A stretch of 64,000 nucleotides of DNA from Bradyrhizobium sp. 4. GTDB lineage: Bacteria > Pseudomonadota > Alphaproteobacteria > Rhizobiales > Xanthobacteraceae. Positions within the stretch are counted from its first letter, which is position 1. Every line of letters starts with the position of its first letter. The stretch lies in NCBI RefSeq assembly GCF_023100905.1, contig NZ_CP064686.1, forward strand, positions 2,232,001 to 2,296,000, given 5' to 3'. The translations under genes were made by a program, and so were the position numbers. Of the stretch, positions 8,436 through 17,701 are shown piece by piece. Under the pieces are notes generated by a model. It was not told the DNA's origin and did not search any database. It worked only from the letters and a program-made list of their open reading frames with translations.

Positions 8436-9754
8436 GCCTTCTCGCTACGCTCCAGGATCGGCCGGTACTGATCGTTGGCCTTCTTCAGCTCGGCGGCAGG
8501 ATCGGCGCCGGACAAGGTCGCAGTGACCGCGGCGCCGACGATGTCGCGGAATTCGGCGACCGGAATCACGACGGGCAGGCCGAGCTTGCTGATCTTGCCG
8601 GAATCGATCACCGATTGCAGCCATTCCTTGGTCTTGACGCCCTTCTGGACCTCGGGATCGCCGAGGATCGAATTGCGGAACGGCACGCCGCCGCCGGCCT
8701 GCAGCAGCCGCGCGCCCTGGGTTTTCGAGACCACCCATTGGCAGAGCAGATAGGCGGCTTCCTTGTTCTTGCTTGCAGCGGCAACGCCGATGCCGTCGCC
8801 ATAGGTCGAGGAATATTGGCCCTTGGGGCCGGCGGGCACGACGGTGTAGCCGACCTTGCCGACAACGCGCGAGGCGGCCGGGTCTTCCAACGGCGGCGCC
8901 CAGCCGACGCCGTCGATCCACATCGCGGATCGGCCTTGCGTGAACGAGGCCATCGACTCCATCCAGTTGAAGCCGGCGACGCCTGGAGGTGCCGACTTTG
9001 TCAGGAGCGTCTGATACAGCTTGGTCGCGGCAATGGCTTCCGGACCATCGGTCAGGATGTTGCCCTTGGCGTCGAGGAATTCCCCGCCATAATTGAGGAA
9101 GAAGTTGCTCCACATCGCCATGTTGGCGTTGCGCAAGCCGCGCCCGACAAAGCCGTAGATGCCTTCCTTGGTATCGGTGAGCTTCTCGGCCGCCGCGGCC
9201 ATCTCGTCGAGGGTCTTGGGAACGGCGACGCCCTTCTTCTCGAACAGCTCCTTGTTGTAATAGAGGATGAAATAATCCACCGACCACGGCAGTGACAGCA
9301 TCTGGCCCTTGTCGTTCCTGGCATATTGCAGGCCCGCGGCCGAGAAGTCGCTCTCGACGAGATCGGGCGCGGTCAGCGCCGGGTCCTTCATGAAGGGCGT
9401 CAAGTCGGCGAGCCAGCCGGCCTTCTCGAACTGCCGCTTCTGCACGTGATAGCTGAGATGGACGACGTCGAAGCTCGGACGGCCCGAGGTGAACTCGATC
9501 ACCACCTTCTGGCGCTGCTGCTGCTCGGGAATCTGCTCCGCTTCGACCTGGATGCCGGTGAGCTCGGTGAACTCCTTGACGTATTTTTGCAGGTTGTCGC
9601 CGCGGGGCCCCTTGGCGAGGATCACCTCGAGCTTGGTCCCTGCGTATTTCTTCCAGTTCACCTCGGCGCGCGCCGGCAATCCCGTCAGGCTGAGCGCGCC
9701 AGCTGCGGCAGTGCCGGTCAAGAGCGTACGACGCGAGATTTTGTGGTTGACCAC
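8432..9754 (-). CDS. Extracellular solute-binding protein, family 1, Tat-exported
   Basis: A 440-residue periplasmic binding protein that captures the solute for the two downstream permeases. The N-terminus reads VNHKISRRTLLTGTAAAGAL with cleavage after LPARA, a twin-arginine signal. GTG 9754 is chosen as start because AGGGAGG lies 7-8 bases upstream; an ATG at 9778 would place that site inside the coding region. The body shows SBP_bac_1 features (LPWSVDYFILYYNKELFEKKG; FNWMESMASFTQGRSAMWIDG). Upstream is soxA on the same strand, 78 bp away, so the importer might be co-transcribed with the sox genes, though no coupling is visible. Substrate unknown. Confidence 0.9.
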   Translation of the reverse strand: MVNHKISRRTLLTGTAAAGALSLTGLPARAEVNWKKYAGTKLEVILAKGPRGDNLQKYVKEFTELTGIQVEAEQIPEQQQRQKVVIEFTSGRPSFDVVHLSYHVQKRQFEKAGWLADLTPFMKDPALTAPDLVESDFSAAGLQYARNDKGQMLSLPWSVDYFILYYNKELFEKKGVAVPKTLDEMAAAAEKLTDTKEGIYGFVGRGLRNANMAMWSNFFLNYGGEFLDAKGNILTDGPEAIAATKLYQTLLTKSAPPGVAGFNWMESMASFTQGRSAMWIDGVGWAPPLEDPAASRVVGKVGYTVVPAGPKGQYSSTYGDGIGVAAASKNKEAAYLLCQWVVSKTQGARLLQAGGGVPFRNSILGDPEVQKGVKTKEWLQSVIDSGKISKLGLPVVIPVAEFRDIVGAAVTATLSGADPAAELKKANDQYRPILERSEKA

Positions 9755-9832
9755 TTGAGGTCCCTCCCTATGACTCAATTTGGGCGGATACTAGCGGCCG
9801 TTCCGCGTCTGCCTAGCCCTAATCTGTGGAAT

Positions 9833-10612
9833 TCAGGGCCGCACGGCCGGCGTTTCCATCGGCAAGCCATGCGCCCGCGACATCAGATAGAGTTCGAGCG
9901 CGACCAGCTCGGGCGCGCCGAAATCATAGGCCTGGGCGCGGACACCCGTCATGCAACTGCGTAGCCGCCGCTCCAGCGATCCCAGCGTCTGCCATTCCAA
10001 GCGATAAAGCGGATAGCCGGTCGGCTGTCCCTGCGTGATCGGCGCGCCGGCAAGCCGGTTGTTGAAATTGTCGTCGTGGCAATTGGTGCAGGCAAGGTTG
10101 AGCTGCCCTTCGCGCTGCATGAAGAGGTCGCGGCCCTGCTCGACGAATGACTTCAATTGCGGATCGTCGCCGGCCGTGATCGCGATGCCGCGCGATTGAT
10201 GCGCGACGAAGGCGGACAGGGCCAGCAGGTCGCGGCTCTCGTAGGGGAGCGGCGTTGCCTGCTGATGATTGCTGCGGCACAGATTGATGCGCTGGTCGAG
10301 CGTGACCGGGCGTGCCAGCGCCTTGTCGAAGGCCGGGTAGCGCGCCGCGACCCCTTTCATGCTGCCGCGTGCATCGCCATGGCAATCCGCACAGGCCTTG
10401 TCGGCGCTGCCGGTCCTCTTCGTCCACAACGCCTCACCGTCGAGCACGAACAGCATGCCGGGATTTGAGCTGTCGTCATCCTGCATCGCACGCGTGTCCG
10501 GCCCCATAAACGAATAGCCGGAGCGACGCGCGTCCAGTCGAATCTCGCCGGCGAGCAGGGCAGGGGCCGTGGCGAGGAGCGCCGCGGCCGATATCGCGCG
10601 CCAAAAACTCAT
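9833..10612 (-). CDS. soxA: SoxA, diheme cytochrome c subunit of SoxAX
   Basis: A 259-residue periplasmic cytochrome with a Sec signal (ALLATAPALLAGEI). SoxA and SoxX together join a sulfur substrate to the SoxYZ carrier. Two haem-attachment motifs are seen, CADCH and CTNCH, giving the diheme type. The INLCRSN cysteine matches the axial ligand of the first haem, and LRSCMTGVRA matches the region holding the active-site cysteine persulfide and haem ligand. Start ATG 10612 overlaps the soxZ stop (ATGA). It is the last sox gene; no soxB follows. The call is firm; the physiological substrate is open because of the incomplete gene set. Confidence 0.92.
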   Translation of the reverse strand: MSFWRAISAAALLATAPALLAGEIRLDARRSGYSFMGPDTRAMQDDDSSNPGMLFVLDGEALWTKRTGSADKACADCHGDARGSMKGVAARYPAFDKALARPVTLDQRINLCRSNHQQATPLPYESRDLLALSAFVAHQSRGIAITAGDDPQLKSFVEQGRDLFMQREGQLNLACTNCHDDNFNNRLAGAPITQGQPTGYPLYRLEWQTLGSLERRLRSCMTGVRAQAYDFGAPELVALELYLMSRAHGLPMETPAVRP

Positions 10613-10926
10613 TCGACCGTGATCGACGCGGACGCGCTGGACGAATAGCCGTTGTCGCCGATCCATTCGAACTCGAACTTGCCGCTCTCCTTCGCGACCG
10701 TGAAGAACGACAGATAGGGATTGGCCGCGATCGCCGGGAAGAGATCGGCGCGAAAAATCTCGGTGCCGTTGTAGCGGCACGTGAAGCTCGTGATGATGTC
10801 GCGCGGGACCAGCGCGCCGTCCGCGGTATGGCGGAAGCCGGTCTCCATGATGTGCGAGGTCAACGTGCGGATCTCGACGATTTCGCCGCGTCTGGCTTTC
10901 GCCGGAACGTTGATGAGCGCGGCCAT
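10609..10926 (-). CDS. soxZ: SoxZ, partner subunit of the SoxYZ sulfur carrier
   Basis: A 105-residue periplasmic protein of the SoxZ immunoglobulin-like family with typical segments RRGEIVEIRTLTSHIMETG and FTCRYNG. It lacks a signal peptide, as expected: SoxZ is exported in complex with SoxY. The ATG at 10926 shares one base with the soxY stop, and its ribosome site GAGGAG lies inside the last codons of soxY, so translation is coupled. The stop overlaps the soxA start. Confidence 0.92.
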   Translation of the reverse strand: MAALINVPAKARRGEIVEIRTLTSHIMETGFRHTADGALVPRDIITSFTCRYNGTEIFRADLFPAIAANPYLSFFTVAKESGKFEFEWIGDNGYSSSASASITVE

Positions 10927-11393
10927 CAATTCATCTCCTCGGTGCAGGCGGCCAGCGTCACGACGATTTCGGTCGTGACCTGCCAGAACGTGTCGTCGGA
11001 AAGGCGCGCGATCGCCACCACCTTCTGGGTATCCGCGAGCCGAATCCGGGTCGAGATTTGGGCGCGGCCGGAGGAGGGGCCGAGATGGAAGTTGCCGATG
11101 TTCGGCTGCGGGTTCTTCTCGTTGAAGACGTGGATGCTCTTGACGTAGTCGTTCGCCGTCATCGGACTCGCGACGCTCACGGTCAGCGGCACCGTGTTGC
11201 CGTTCTCGACTAGCGGCGGAATGTCGAGCTTCACCTTGCCGGTGCGTACAGGTGCTTCGCCGACGACGTTGCGGATCGCGGCGGTGAGCATCGCCGGTGT
11301 CGCTTCGAGCGGTCGCAGGGTGACGATCGGGATCGTCCCGGCGACCGTCACGCTTCCGGCAAGGTTCAGGAATTGTCGTCGCGTGGTCGGCAT
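10926..11393 (-). CDS. soxY: SoxY-family sulfur carrier with atypical C-terminus
   Basis: A 155-residue periplasmic protein with a twin-arginine signal (TTRRQFLNLAGSVTVAG). SoxY carries sulfur intermediates covalently on a cysteine at the end of a flexible arm, normally ending GGCGG. Here the protein ends TLAACTEEMN: a cysteine (C150) is in the right area, but the flanking glycines are absent and five residues follow it. The DNA reading is unambiguous, with a TGA at 10926-10928. The rest (VPLTVSVASPMTANDYVKSI, then FHLGPSSGRAQISTRIRLA) is SoxY-like. It lies between soxX (8 bp gap) and soxZ (1 bp overlap). It may bind a different conjugate or be degenerate. Confidence 0.85.
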   Translation of the reverse strand: MPTTRRQFLNLAGSVTVAGTIPIVTLRPLEATPAMLTAAIRNVVGEAPVRTGKVKLDIPPLVENGNTVPLTVSVASPMTANDYVKSIHVFNEKNPQPNIGNFHLGPSSGRAQISTRIRLADTQKVVAIARLSDDTFWQVTTEIVVTLAACTEEMN

Positions 11394-11401
11394 GAACAGT
11401 C

Positions 11402-11854
11402 CTAGTCCCGAAGCGCTGCAATAAAAGCCACGATGTCCTCGATCTCGGCGGCGGACAAGATCGGTTTGCCGACGAAATTTCGCCCGACCCGCACGAGGTG
11501 ATCGGTGCGATAATAGGACGGCATGATGGTCTCCGGGTTGAAGCGCGCCGCATCGACCAGTCGAAGCCGCAACTGGCTCACCGTCCAGCGGTTCCCCGCA
11601 CCCGAGAGGTCAGGCGCGAGGTCGCCCTGGAACCGGGTCTCCGGGAAGGGGCCGGAATGGCACAGGATGCAGGTCGTCGTGCGCGCGAGCACGAGCGCGC
11701 GCCCGCGCGCGGCATCGCCGGGCGCGCCGGTGAGCGATTCCGCAATGCCGTCGCCGGCGATATTGTAGGGCAGGAGCTCCTCGGCTCCCGCATGGCAGGC
11801 GAAGGCGATACTGGCGGCGGTCAGCGCTGCGATATGGGCCAATGTTCTAGCCAA
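11402..11854 (-). CDS. soxX: SoxX, monoheme cytochrome c subunit of SoxAX
   Basis: A periplasmic c-type cytochrome of about 150 residues with one haem motif CILCH, a probable Met ligand in MPSYY, and a Sec signal ending FACHAGAEE. It pairs with SoxA and passes electrons from the sulfur-conjugation step. No ATG suits: the frame is read from a TTG at 11854 (GGCGGA upstream), which overlaps the flavoprotein stop, or from a second TTG at 11842. The start is therefore uncertain by four residues. The overlap supports co-translation with the gene upstream. Confidence 0.85.
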   Translation of the reverse strand: MARTLAHIAALTAASIAFACHAGAEELLPYNIAGDGIAESLTGAPGDAARGRALVLARTTTCILCHSGPFPETRFQGDLAPDLSGAGNRWTVSQLRLRLVDAARFNPETIMPSYYRTDHLVRVGRNFVGKPILSAAEIEDIVAFIAALRD

Positions 11855-13118
11855 AGGTGTCCGCCGTGATGGTTTGAAACCAGCGCTCGGCTTCGGTTGC
11901 CTCGCGGGCGCGCAATTCGCGCGGCGCATCGACCGGGCTGGTCGCGCCGCCCTCGACCTCGGCGAAGATGTCGCCCCTGGGCTGGTAATTGCCCGCGAGT
12001 GAAAAGCCGTAGCCGGGTGCGACAATGTTGTAACAGACGCCCGTCAGTCGCGGCGTTTCTGGTGCGCGGCCGGCAAGGAGGCTCACGATCGCGGCGGCGC
12101 AGGCCTTGCCTTGTGCGCTTGCCGCGGATGCCGATTTGGGAATGCCCCCGCCCAGGCAGGCATCGCCGATGACGTGGATCTTCGGGACGAGTTTCGATTC
12201 GAAGGTGACGGGATCGATCGGGCACCAGCCGGTGGCATCCGCAGCGCCCGCGACCTCGGCGATGCGTCCGGCTCGCTGCGGCGGGATGACGTTGGCGACA
12301 TCAGGCGTGTAGTTGCCGAATTCGGTGACGATGGTCCTTGTCGCGGGATTGACCGAGGTCACGCGGCCGCCTTGCGACAGCCCGATGCGTTCGATCATGT
12401 CGCCGTAAAGCTCCTTCCACGCCTTCTCGAACAGTCGCTGCTGGGAGAAATTGTCCTTGGCATCGAGGATCAACACTTTCGAGCGCGGCTTCTTGGTTTT
12501 CAAGTAATGCGCGATCAAGCTGGCGCGCTCGTAAGGCGCCGGCGGACAGCGCGAGGGATTGGCGGGGATCGCAATGGCGACAGTGCCGCCGTCCGGCATG
12601 GCCTCCAACTGGCGACGCAGCAGCAGCGTCTGCGCGCCGGCCTTCCAGGCATGCGGCATCTTTTCTGATGCCGCGTCGTCGTAGCCAGGCAGAGCCTCGA
12701 AATGGAAGTCGATGCCGGGAGAGAGGACGAGACGATCATAGGGAAGCGCAACGCCATCGGCCGTCACGACGCTGCGCAGCTGCGGCTCGATTGTGGTCAC
12801 GGCCTGGCTGATCACCGTCACGCCTTCGGCACCGAGCCTGTCATAGCCAAATTGCTGAGCTTCGATGTCGCGCAGGCCGGCAATTACCTCGTTGCTGAAG
12901 GGGCAGGAGGTGAAGACCGCATTGGGTTCGATCAGGATGACTTGCAAGTTTGCCTGCGCGCGCTTCAGCGCGCGGGCGCACGCGGCGCCGCCAAAGCCGC
13001 CGCCGACCACGACGACGCGGCCCGCCGATTGCGCGCGCAGGATCGAAGGAACGGCGAATGATGTGGCCGCGGCGGTGATGCCGAGGACGGCATCCCGCCG
13101 TGTCACCGGCGCATTCAT
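11847..13118 (-). CDS. soxF: Flavocytochrome c sulfide dehydrogenase-type flavoprotein (SoxF/FccB)
   Basis: A 423-residue Tat-exported flavoprotein (VTRRDAVLGITAAATSFAVP). The FAD-binding fold is visible as RVVVVGGGFGGAACARAL, and C72 in FTSCPFSNEV matches the cysteine that binds FAD covalently in FCSD. The C-terminal FCSD flavin-binding domain is present (YNIVAPGYGFSLAGNY). These enzymes oxidise sulfide and pass electrons to a small cytochrome c, usually FccA/SoxE; no such gene is adjacent, though SoxX follows immediately with overlap. It lies 54 bp downstream of the molybdenum subunit gene, in the same orientation. Whether it acts on sulfide here is not shown. Confidence 0.88.
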   Translation of the reverse strand: MNAPVTRRDAVLGITAAATSFAVPSILRAQSAGRVVVVGGGFGGAACARALKRAQANLQVILIEPNAVFTSCPFSNEVIAGLRDIEAQQFGYDRLGAEGVTVISQAVTTIEPQLRSVVTADGVALPYDRLVLSPGIDFHFEALPGYDDAASEKMPHAWKAGAQTLLLRRQLEAMPDGGTVAIAIPANPSRCPPAPYERASLIAHYLKTKKPRSKVLILDAKDNFSQQRLFEKAWKELYGDMIERIGLSQGGRVTSVNPATRTIVTEFGNYTPDVANVIPPQRAGRIAEVAGAADATGWCPIDPVTFESKLVPKIHVIGDACLGGGIPKSASAASAQGKACAAAIVSLLAGRAPETPRLTGVCYNIVAPGYGFSLAGNYQPRGDIFAEVEGGATSPVDAPRELRAREATEAERWFQTITADTFG

Positions 13119-13172
13119 GAGTCTTGTCCGGAAAGGGTGCCGCGGCGAGCGTTACGGCCGCCGCGGCGTTTC

Positions 13173-15359
13173 TCAGGCGAAGGTGATGTTCTGATCGCGT
13201 AACGGCACCGAGCGGATGCGTTTGCCCGTCGCCGCGAAGTATGCGTTGAGCACCGCCGGTGCCGCGACGCCGATGGTCGGCTCGCCGACGCCGCCCCAGA
13301 ACCCGCCGCTCGGCACCATCACCGATTCGACCTTCGGCATCTCGTTGATGCGCATCGAATTGTAGGTGTCGAAGTTGGTCTGCTCGATCTTGCCGTCCTT
13401 GACGGTGCAGCCGCCGTAGAACAAGGCACTAAGGCCATAGACGAAGGAGCCTGCGATCTGTCGGTCCACCTGCGCCGGATTGACGACGTAGCCGGGATCG
13501 GTGGATGCGACGATACGATGCACCTTGATCTTGTTGCCGTCGGTCACCGAGATTTCGGCGGCGCCGGCGACATAGCTGCCATAGCCCATCACCTGCGCGA
13601 TGCCGCGATAGATGCCCTGCGGCGCCGGGGTGCTCCAGCCGATCTTCTCGGCCACGGCGTTGAGCACCGCCAGATGCTTGGGATGATTGCCCATCAGCTT
13701 GCGGCGGAATTCGAGCGGGTCCTGGCCTGCGGCCTGGCCCAGCTCGTCCATGAAGCATTCCATGTAGATCGCGTTGTGATTGACGTTGACGCCGCGCCAG
13801 AAGCCCGGCGGAACGTGCGGGTTGCGCATCGCATGCTCGACCAGCAGGTTCGGCACGGAGTAACCGAACGCGGCTTCGCCGGACTGGGCGACGCCCTGGA
13901 ACGCGGCCGGATCCATGCCGTTCTGCAGCGCTTCGGGGCGGAGCGAGAACAGGATCGATTGCCCGGATAGGCGATAGTGCAGCGCGACCAGATTGTTGTC
14001 CGCATCGAACGCGCCGGTCATTTTGCACTGGGTGATCGGGTGATATCGGCCGTGCGCCATGTCCTCTTCGCGCGACCACAACAGCTTGATCGGCGTGCCC
14101 GGCATCTCCATGGCGATCAAGACGGCTTGGCGGACGTAGTCGGTCTGGCCGCGCCGGCCGAAGCCGCCGCCGGGCATCACCTTGTGCACGTCGCACTTCT
14201 CCGCCGGCAGGCCCGACGCTTCCAACGTGGCCGCGAAGGCCGCCTCGCCATTCTGCGTGCCGCACCAGACCTCGCATTTGTCCGCCGTGTAGAGCGCCGT
14301 GGCGTTCATCGGCTCCATGGTGGCGTGGTTCTGGTAGGGATAGCTGTAGACGGCCTCGATCTTCTTGGCGGCACCGGCAATCGCCGCCTTGGCGTCGCCG
14401 TTCTTGTTGCCGACATAGGCCGGCTGCCCGTTGTCGAGACCCTCGGTCAGCCATTTCGCGATCGACTCGCTCGAGACCTTGGCGTTGTCGCCCTCGTCCC
14501 AGACGATCGGCAGCGCCTCCAGCGCGGTCTTGGCGTGCCACCAGGTGTCGGCAACGACCGCGACCGCGGTGTCGCCGACCTTGACGACCTTCTTGACGCC
14601 TTTCATGCCGGTGATCTTGGCTTCGTCATAGCTCTTCAGCTTGCCGCCGAACACCGGGCAGTCCTTGATCGCGGCGTTCAGCATGCCCGGCTGCTTGACG
14701 TCGATGCCGTAGATCATGGTGCCGGTGGTCTTCTCGGCGGTGTCCAGCCGCTTCACGCCCTTGCCGATCAGCTTCCAGTCCTTGGGGTCCTTCAGCTTGA
14801 CGTCGGCCGGTGGCGTCAACTTGGCCGCGGCCTCGGCCACCTTGCCGTAGGTGGTGGTCTTGCCGGACGGCGTGTGGGTGATGACGCTGTTCGCGACCGT
14901 GCATTCGGACGCCGGCACTTTCCACGCCTCGGCGGCAGCCTGGATCAGCATCACGCGCGCGGTGGCACCGCCCTTGCGGACATAGTCTTGCGAAGAGCGG
15001 ATGCCGCGGCTGCCGCCGGTCGAGAAATCGCCCCAGACGCGCTTGCGGGCGACGCTCTGGCCCGGTGTCGGATATTCGGTCGAGACCTTCGACCAGTCGC
15101 ATTCGAGTTCCTCGGCGACCAGCTGGGCAAGGCCGGTGAGCGAGCCCTGGCCCATTTCGGAGCGGGCGATGCGGATGACGACGGTGTCGTCGGGCCTGAC
15201 CACGACCCAGGCGCCGATCTCGGGGGAGCCGTCGGCCGCGCGGACCACGGCGGGGCCGCCGAAGGGGATATCGAGGCCGATTGCGAGACCTGCGCCGACC
15301 GCGGCGGTGCCGACGACGAAGGCACGGCGGTTCATCCTGGGAGAGACATGCTTGTTCAT
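13173..15359 (-). CDS. Xanthine-oxidase-family molybdopterin-binding subunit (isoquinoline 1-oxidoreductase-like)
   Basis: A 728-residue catalytic subunit with a twin-arginine signal (MNRRAFVVGTAAVGAGLAIG), so it acts in the periplasm. It has the IorB-like two-part Mo-cofactor layout, with MGQGSLTGLAQLVAEEL, PGGGFGRRGQTDYVRQAV and the C-terminal GVGEPTIGVAAP, whose Glu is the family's catalytic base. Relatives hydroxylate N-heterocycles or oxidise aldehydes and pass electrons to cytochromes. It follows its 2Fe-2S partner by 11 bp. No FAD subunit is present, as usual for this periplasmic type. The next gene is the soxF-like flavoprotein, 54 bp on. Substrate unknown; the link to sulfur chemistry is inferred from gene order. 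Confidence 0.88.
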   Translation of the reverse strand: MNKHVSPRMNRRAFVVGTAAVGAGLAIGLDIPFGGPAVVRAADGSPEIGAWVVVRPDDTVVIRIARSEMGQGSLTGLAQLVAEELECDWSKVSTEYPTPGQSVARKRVWGDFSTGGSRGIRSSQDYVRKGGATARVMLIQAAAEAWKVPASECTVANSVITHTPSGKTTTYGKVAEAAAKLTPPADVKLKDPKDWKLIGKGVKRLDTAEKTTGTMIYGIDVKQPGMLNAAIKDCPVFGGKLKSYDEAKITGMKGVKKVVKVGDTAVAVVADTWWHAKTALEALPIVWDEGDNAKVSSESIAKWLTEGLDNGQPAYVGNKNGDAKAAIAGAAKKIEAVYSYPYQNHATMEPMNATALYTADKCEVWCGTQNGEAAFAATLEASGLPAEKCDVHKVMPGGGFGRRGQTDYVRQAVLIAMEMPGTPIKLLWSREEDMAHGRYHPITQCKMTGAFDADNNLVALHYRLSGQSILFSLRPEALQNGMDPAAFQGVAQSGEAAFGYSVPNLLVEHAMRNPHVPPGFWRGVNVNHNAIYMECFMDELGQAAGQDPLEFRRKLMGNHPKHLAVLNAVAEKIGWSTPAPQGIYRGIAQVMGYGSYVAGAAEISVTDGNKIKVHRIVASTDPGYVVNPAQVDRQIAGSFVYGLSALFYGGCTVKDGKIEQTNFDTYNSMRINEMPKVESVMVPSGGFWGGVGEPTIGVAAPAVLNAYFAATGKRIRSVPLRDQNITFA

Positions 15360-15370
15360 GTGGCGGCTCC

Positions 15371-15820
<450 letters not shown>

Positions 15821-16077
15821 CGCAGTCCCCTGATTGGCCCAATCCATCGACTGGACTCAGCGGCGCAATGTGTCCGGCAAATTGGAAACGTTCAAATCAA
15901 TAGTCCGAGGGGTAACCGGCGGGGATTCCTTCCCCGGGCGCCCGCGGCATGGCTTGGGGCGACGTTTACTGGCTTCCGCGCCGCCCCCCTTGGAACTGAG
16001 AGCGACAGTTTGTCCCTTTTGCCGGGGTGCAAGTCGACAATGCTCTGCTACAGTGGAATCAGCCAAAAAGAGGTTCC

Positions 16078-17697
16078 ATGAACGTACCGCAGCCTTGCAA
16101 AGTCCTGATGCTCTATCCGCTGTTCTCGGCAGAGTCCTTCTGGAGCTTTGGCGAATCCTGCAAAGTGTTGGGCGTAAAGCGCCCCGCGGCCCCTTTGGGG
16201 CTGATCACCGTTGCCGCGATGCTGCCCGAGAGCTGGACGGTCCGGCTGATCGATTGCAACACGGAAGCCTTCAGCGACGAGGATCTTTCCTGGGCCGACG
16301 TCGTCTTCACCGGCGGAATGATGCCGCAGCAGGCCGACACGCTGCGCCTGATCGAAATTTGCCGTGCCGCGGGCAAGCCGGTGGTCGTCGGCGGTCCCGA
16401 TCCCACCTCGAGCCCCCATATCTATGAGAGGGCCGACTTCCAGGTGCTCGGCGAGGCCGAAAGCGTTCTCCACGAATTCGTCGCCGCGTGGGACAGTGGC
16501 GCACGCTCCGGCGTCTTCATCGCGCCGAAATTCCAGGCCGACGTCACCAAGACGCCGGTGCCGCGCTTCGACCTGCTCAAGTTCGAGGATTACCTTTATC
16601 TCGGTGTGCAGTATTCCCGCGGCTGCCCGTTCACCTGCGAGTTCTGCGACATCATCGAGCTCTATGGCCGGGTGCCGCGAACCAAGACGAACGAGCAGAT
16701 GTTGGTCGAGCTCGACAGGCTCTACGCCATGGGCTACCGCGGCCATCTCGACTTCGTCGACGATAATTTCATCGGCAACAAGAAGTCGCTCCGGCTGTTC
16801 CTGCCCCAGCTCGCCGAATGGCAGCGCGCCCACGGCTATCCCTTCGAATTGTCCACTGAAGCCTCTGTCAATCTGGCCGACGATCCCGAACTATTGGACC
16901 TGATGGGCCAGGCGAATTTCTTCGCCATCTTCGTCGGTATCGAAAGTCCGGATCCGGCGACGCTGGTCGCGATGCGGAAGAAGCAGAACACGCGGCGCAA
17001 CATCGCCGAGAGCATCCACAAGATCTACGCCGCGGGCATGCTCGTCACCGCGGGTTTCATCGTCGGCTTCGACAATGAGAAGCTCTCGATGGCTGATGCC
17101 ATGATCGACTTCATCGAAGAGGCGGCGATCCCGGTCAGCATGGTCGGCCTGCTCTATGCCTTGCCGAACACCCAGCTGACGCGCCGCCTGGAGCGCGAAG
17201 GCCGGCTGCATCCGGGCCATGACCTGGCGCCGACCATCGGCGCGGATCAGTGCACCGCCGGGATCAACTTCGATCCGGTGCGTCCATTGCGCGACATCCT
17301 GACGGACTACAAGCGCGTGCTGGAGCACATCTACAGCCCGGCGGCCTATGCAAGGCGCATCGACCGTCTGATGACGCTGCTCGACCGCTCTCGCCAGCGC
17401 CAGGAGCTCGCGGAAGGCGATATCCGCGCCCGGATCGGCGCGATGGAAACGGTGCACAAGGTCGTCACAGCCCTTCCCGAGGCGCGCGGGCCGCTGTGGC
17501 AGACCTTCATGAACTGCGCCAAGCGCGACACCACGTCGGCGCGGATTGCCGTGCAGATGATCGCCGCCTATGCGCATCTCGGGCCGTTCTCGCGCAAGGT
17601 CATCGCTGCCATCGATACGCGCCTCGCCGCACTCGACGAGGAGACGGTCATTCCGGTCGCGACCGTCGAGGTGACGGTGGCCCGACATCTGGCCTGA
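16078..17697 (+). CDS. B12-binding radical SAM protein (DUF4070 type)
   Basis: A 539-residue enzyme with an N-terminal cobalamin-binding domain (about 1-140), a radical SAM core with the 4Fe-4S motif C183-x3-C187-x2-C190 (RGCPFTCEFCDII), and a C-terminal extension (about 370-539). ATG 16078 is preceded by GAGG. Relatives include methyltransferases such as hopanoid methylases, with which it shares the layout and the CEFCDI core. The short text LYGRVPRTKT is also similar to HpnP, but the N-terminus differs, so I do not assign hpnP. It stands alone, divergent from the Mo-hydroxylase operon (257 bp apart) and convergent with an MFS gene. The likely reaction is methylation or rearrangement of an unactivated carbon; the substrate is unknown. 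Confidence 0.85.
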   Translation: MNVPQPCKVLMLYPLFSAESFWSFGESCKVLGVKRPAAPLGLITVAAMLPESWTVRLIDCNTEAFSDEDLSWADVVFTGGMMPQQADTLRLIEICRAAGKPVVVGGPDPTSSPHIYERADFQVLGEAESVLHEFVAAWDSGARSGVFIAPKFQADVTKTPVPRFDLLKFEDYLYLGVQYSRGCPFTCEFCDIIELYGRVPRTKTNEQMLVELDRLYAMGYRGHLDFVDDNFIGNKKSLRLFLPQLAEWQRAHGYPFELSTEASVNLADDPELLDLMGQANFFAIFVGIESPDPATLVAMRKKQNTRRNIAESIHKIYAAGMLVTAGFIVGFDNEKLSMADAMIDFIEEAAIPVSMVGLLYALPNTQLTRRLEREGRLHPGHDLAPTIGADQCTAGINFDPVRPLRDILTDYKRVLEHIYSPAAYARRIDRLMTLLDRSRQRQELAEGDIRARIGAMETVHKVVTALPEARGPLWQTFMNCAKRDTTSARIAVQMIAAYAHLGPFSRKVIAAIDTRLAALDEETVIPVATVEVTVARHLA

Positions 17698-17701
17698 CGG
17701 T

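Noticed and set aside
16078..17697. Assignment as hopanoid C-2 methylase HpnP
   Set aside because: The core is similar, but the N-terminal cobalamin domain and flanking genes do not match what I know of HpnP. Only the family is reported.
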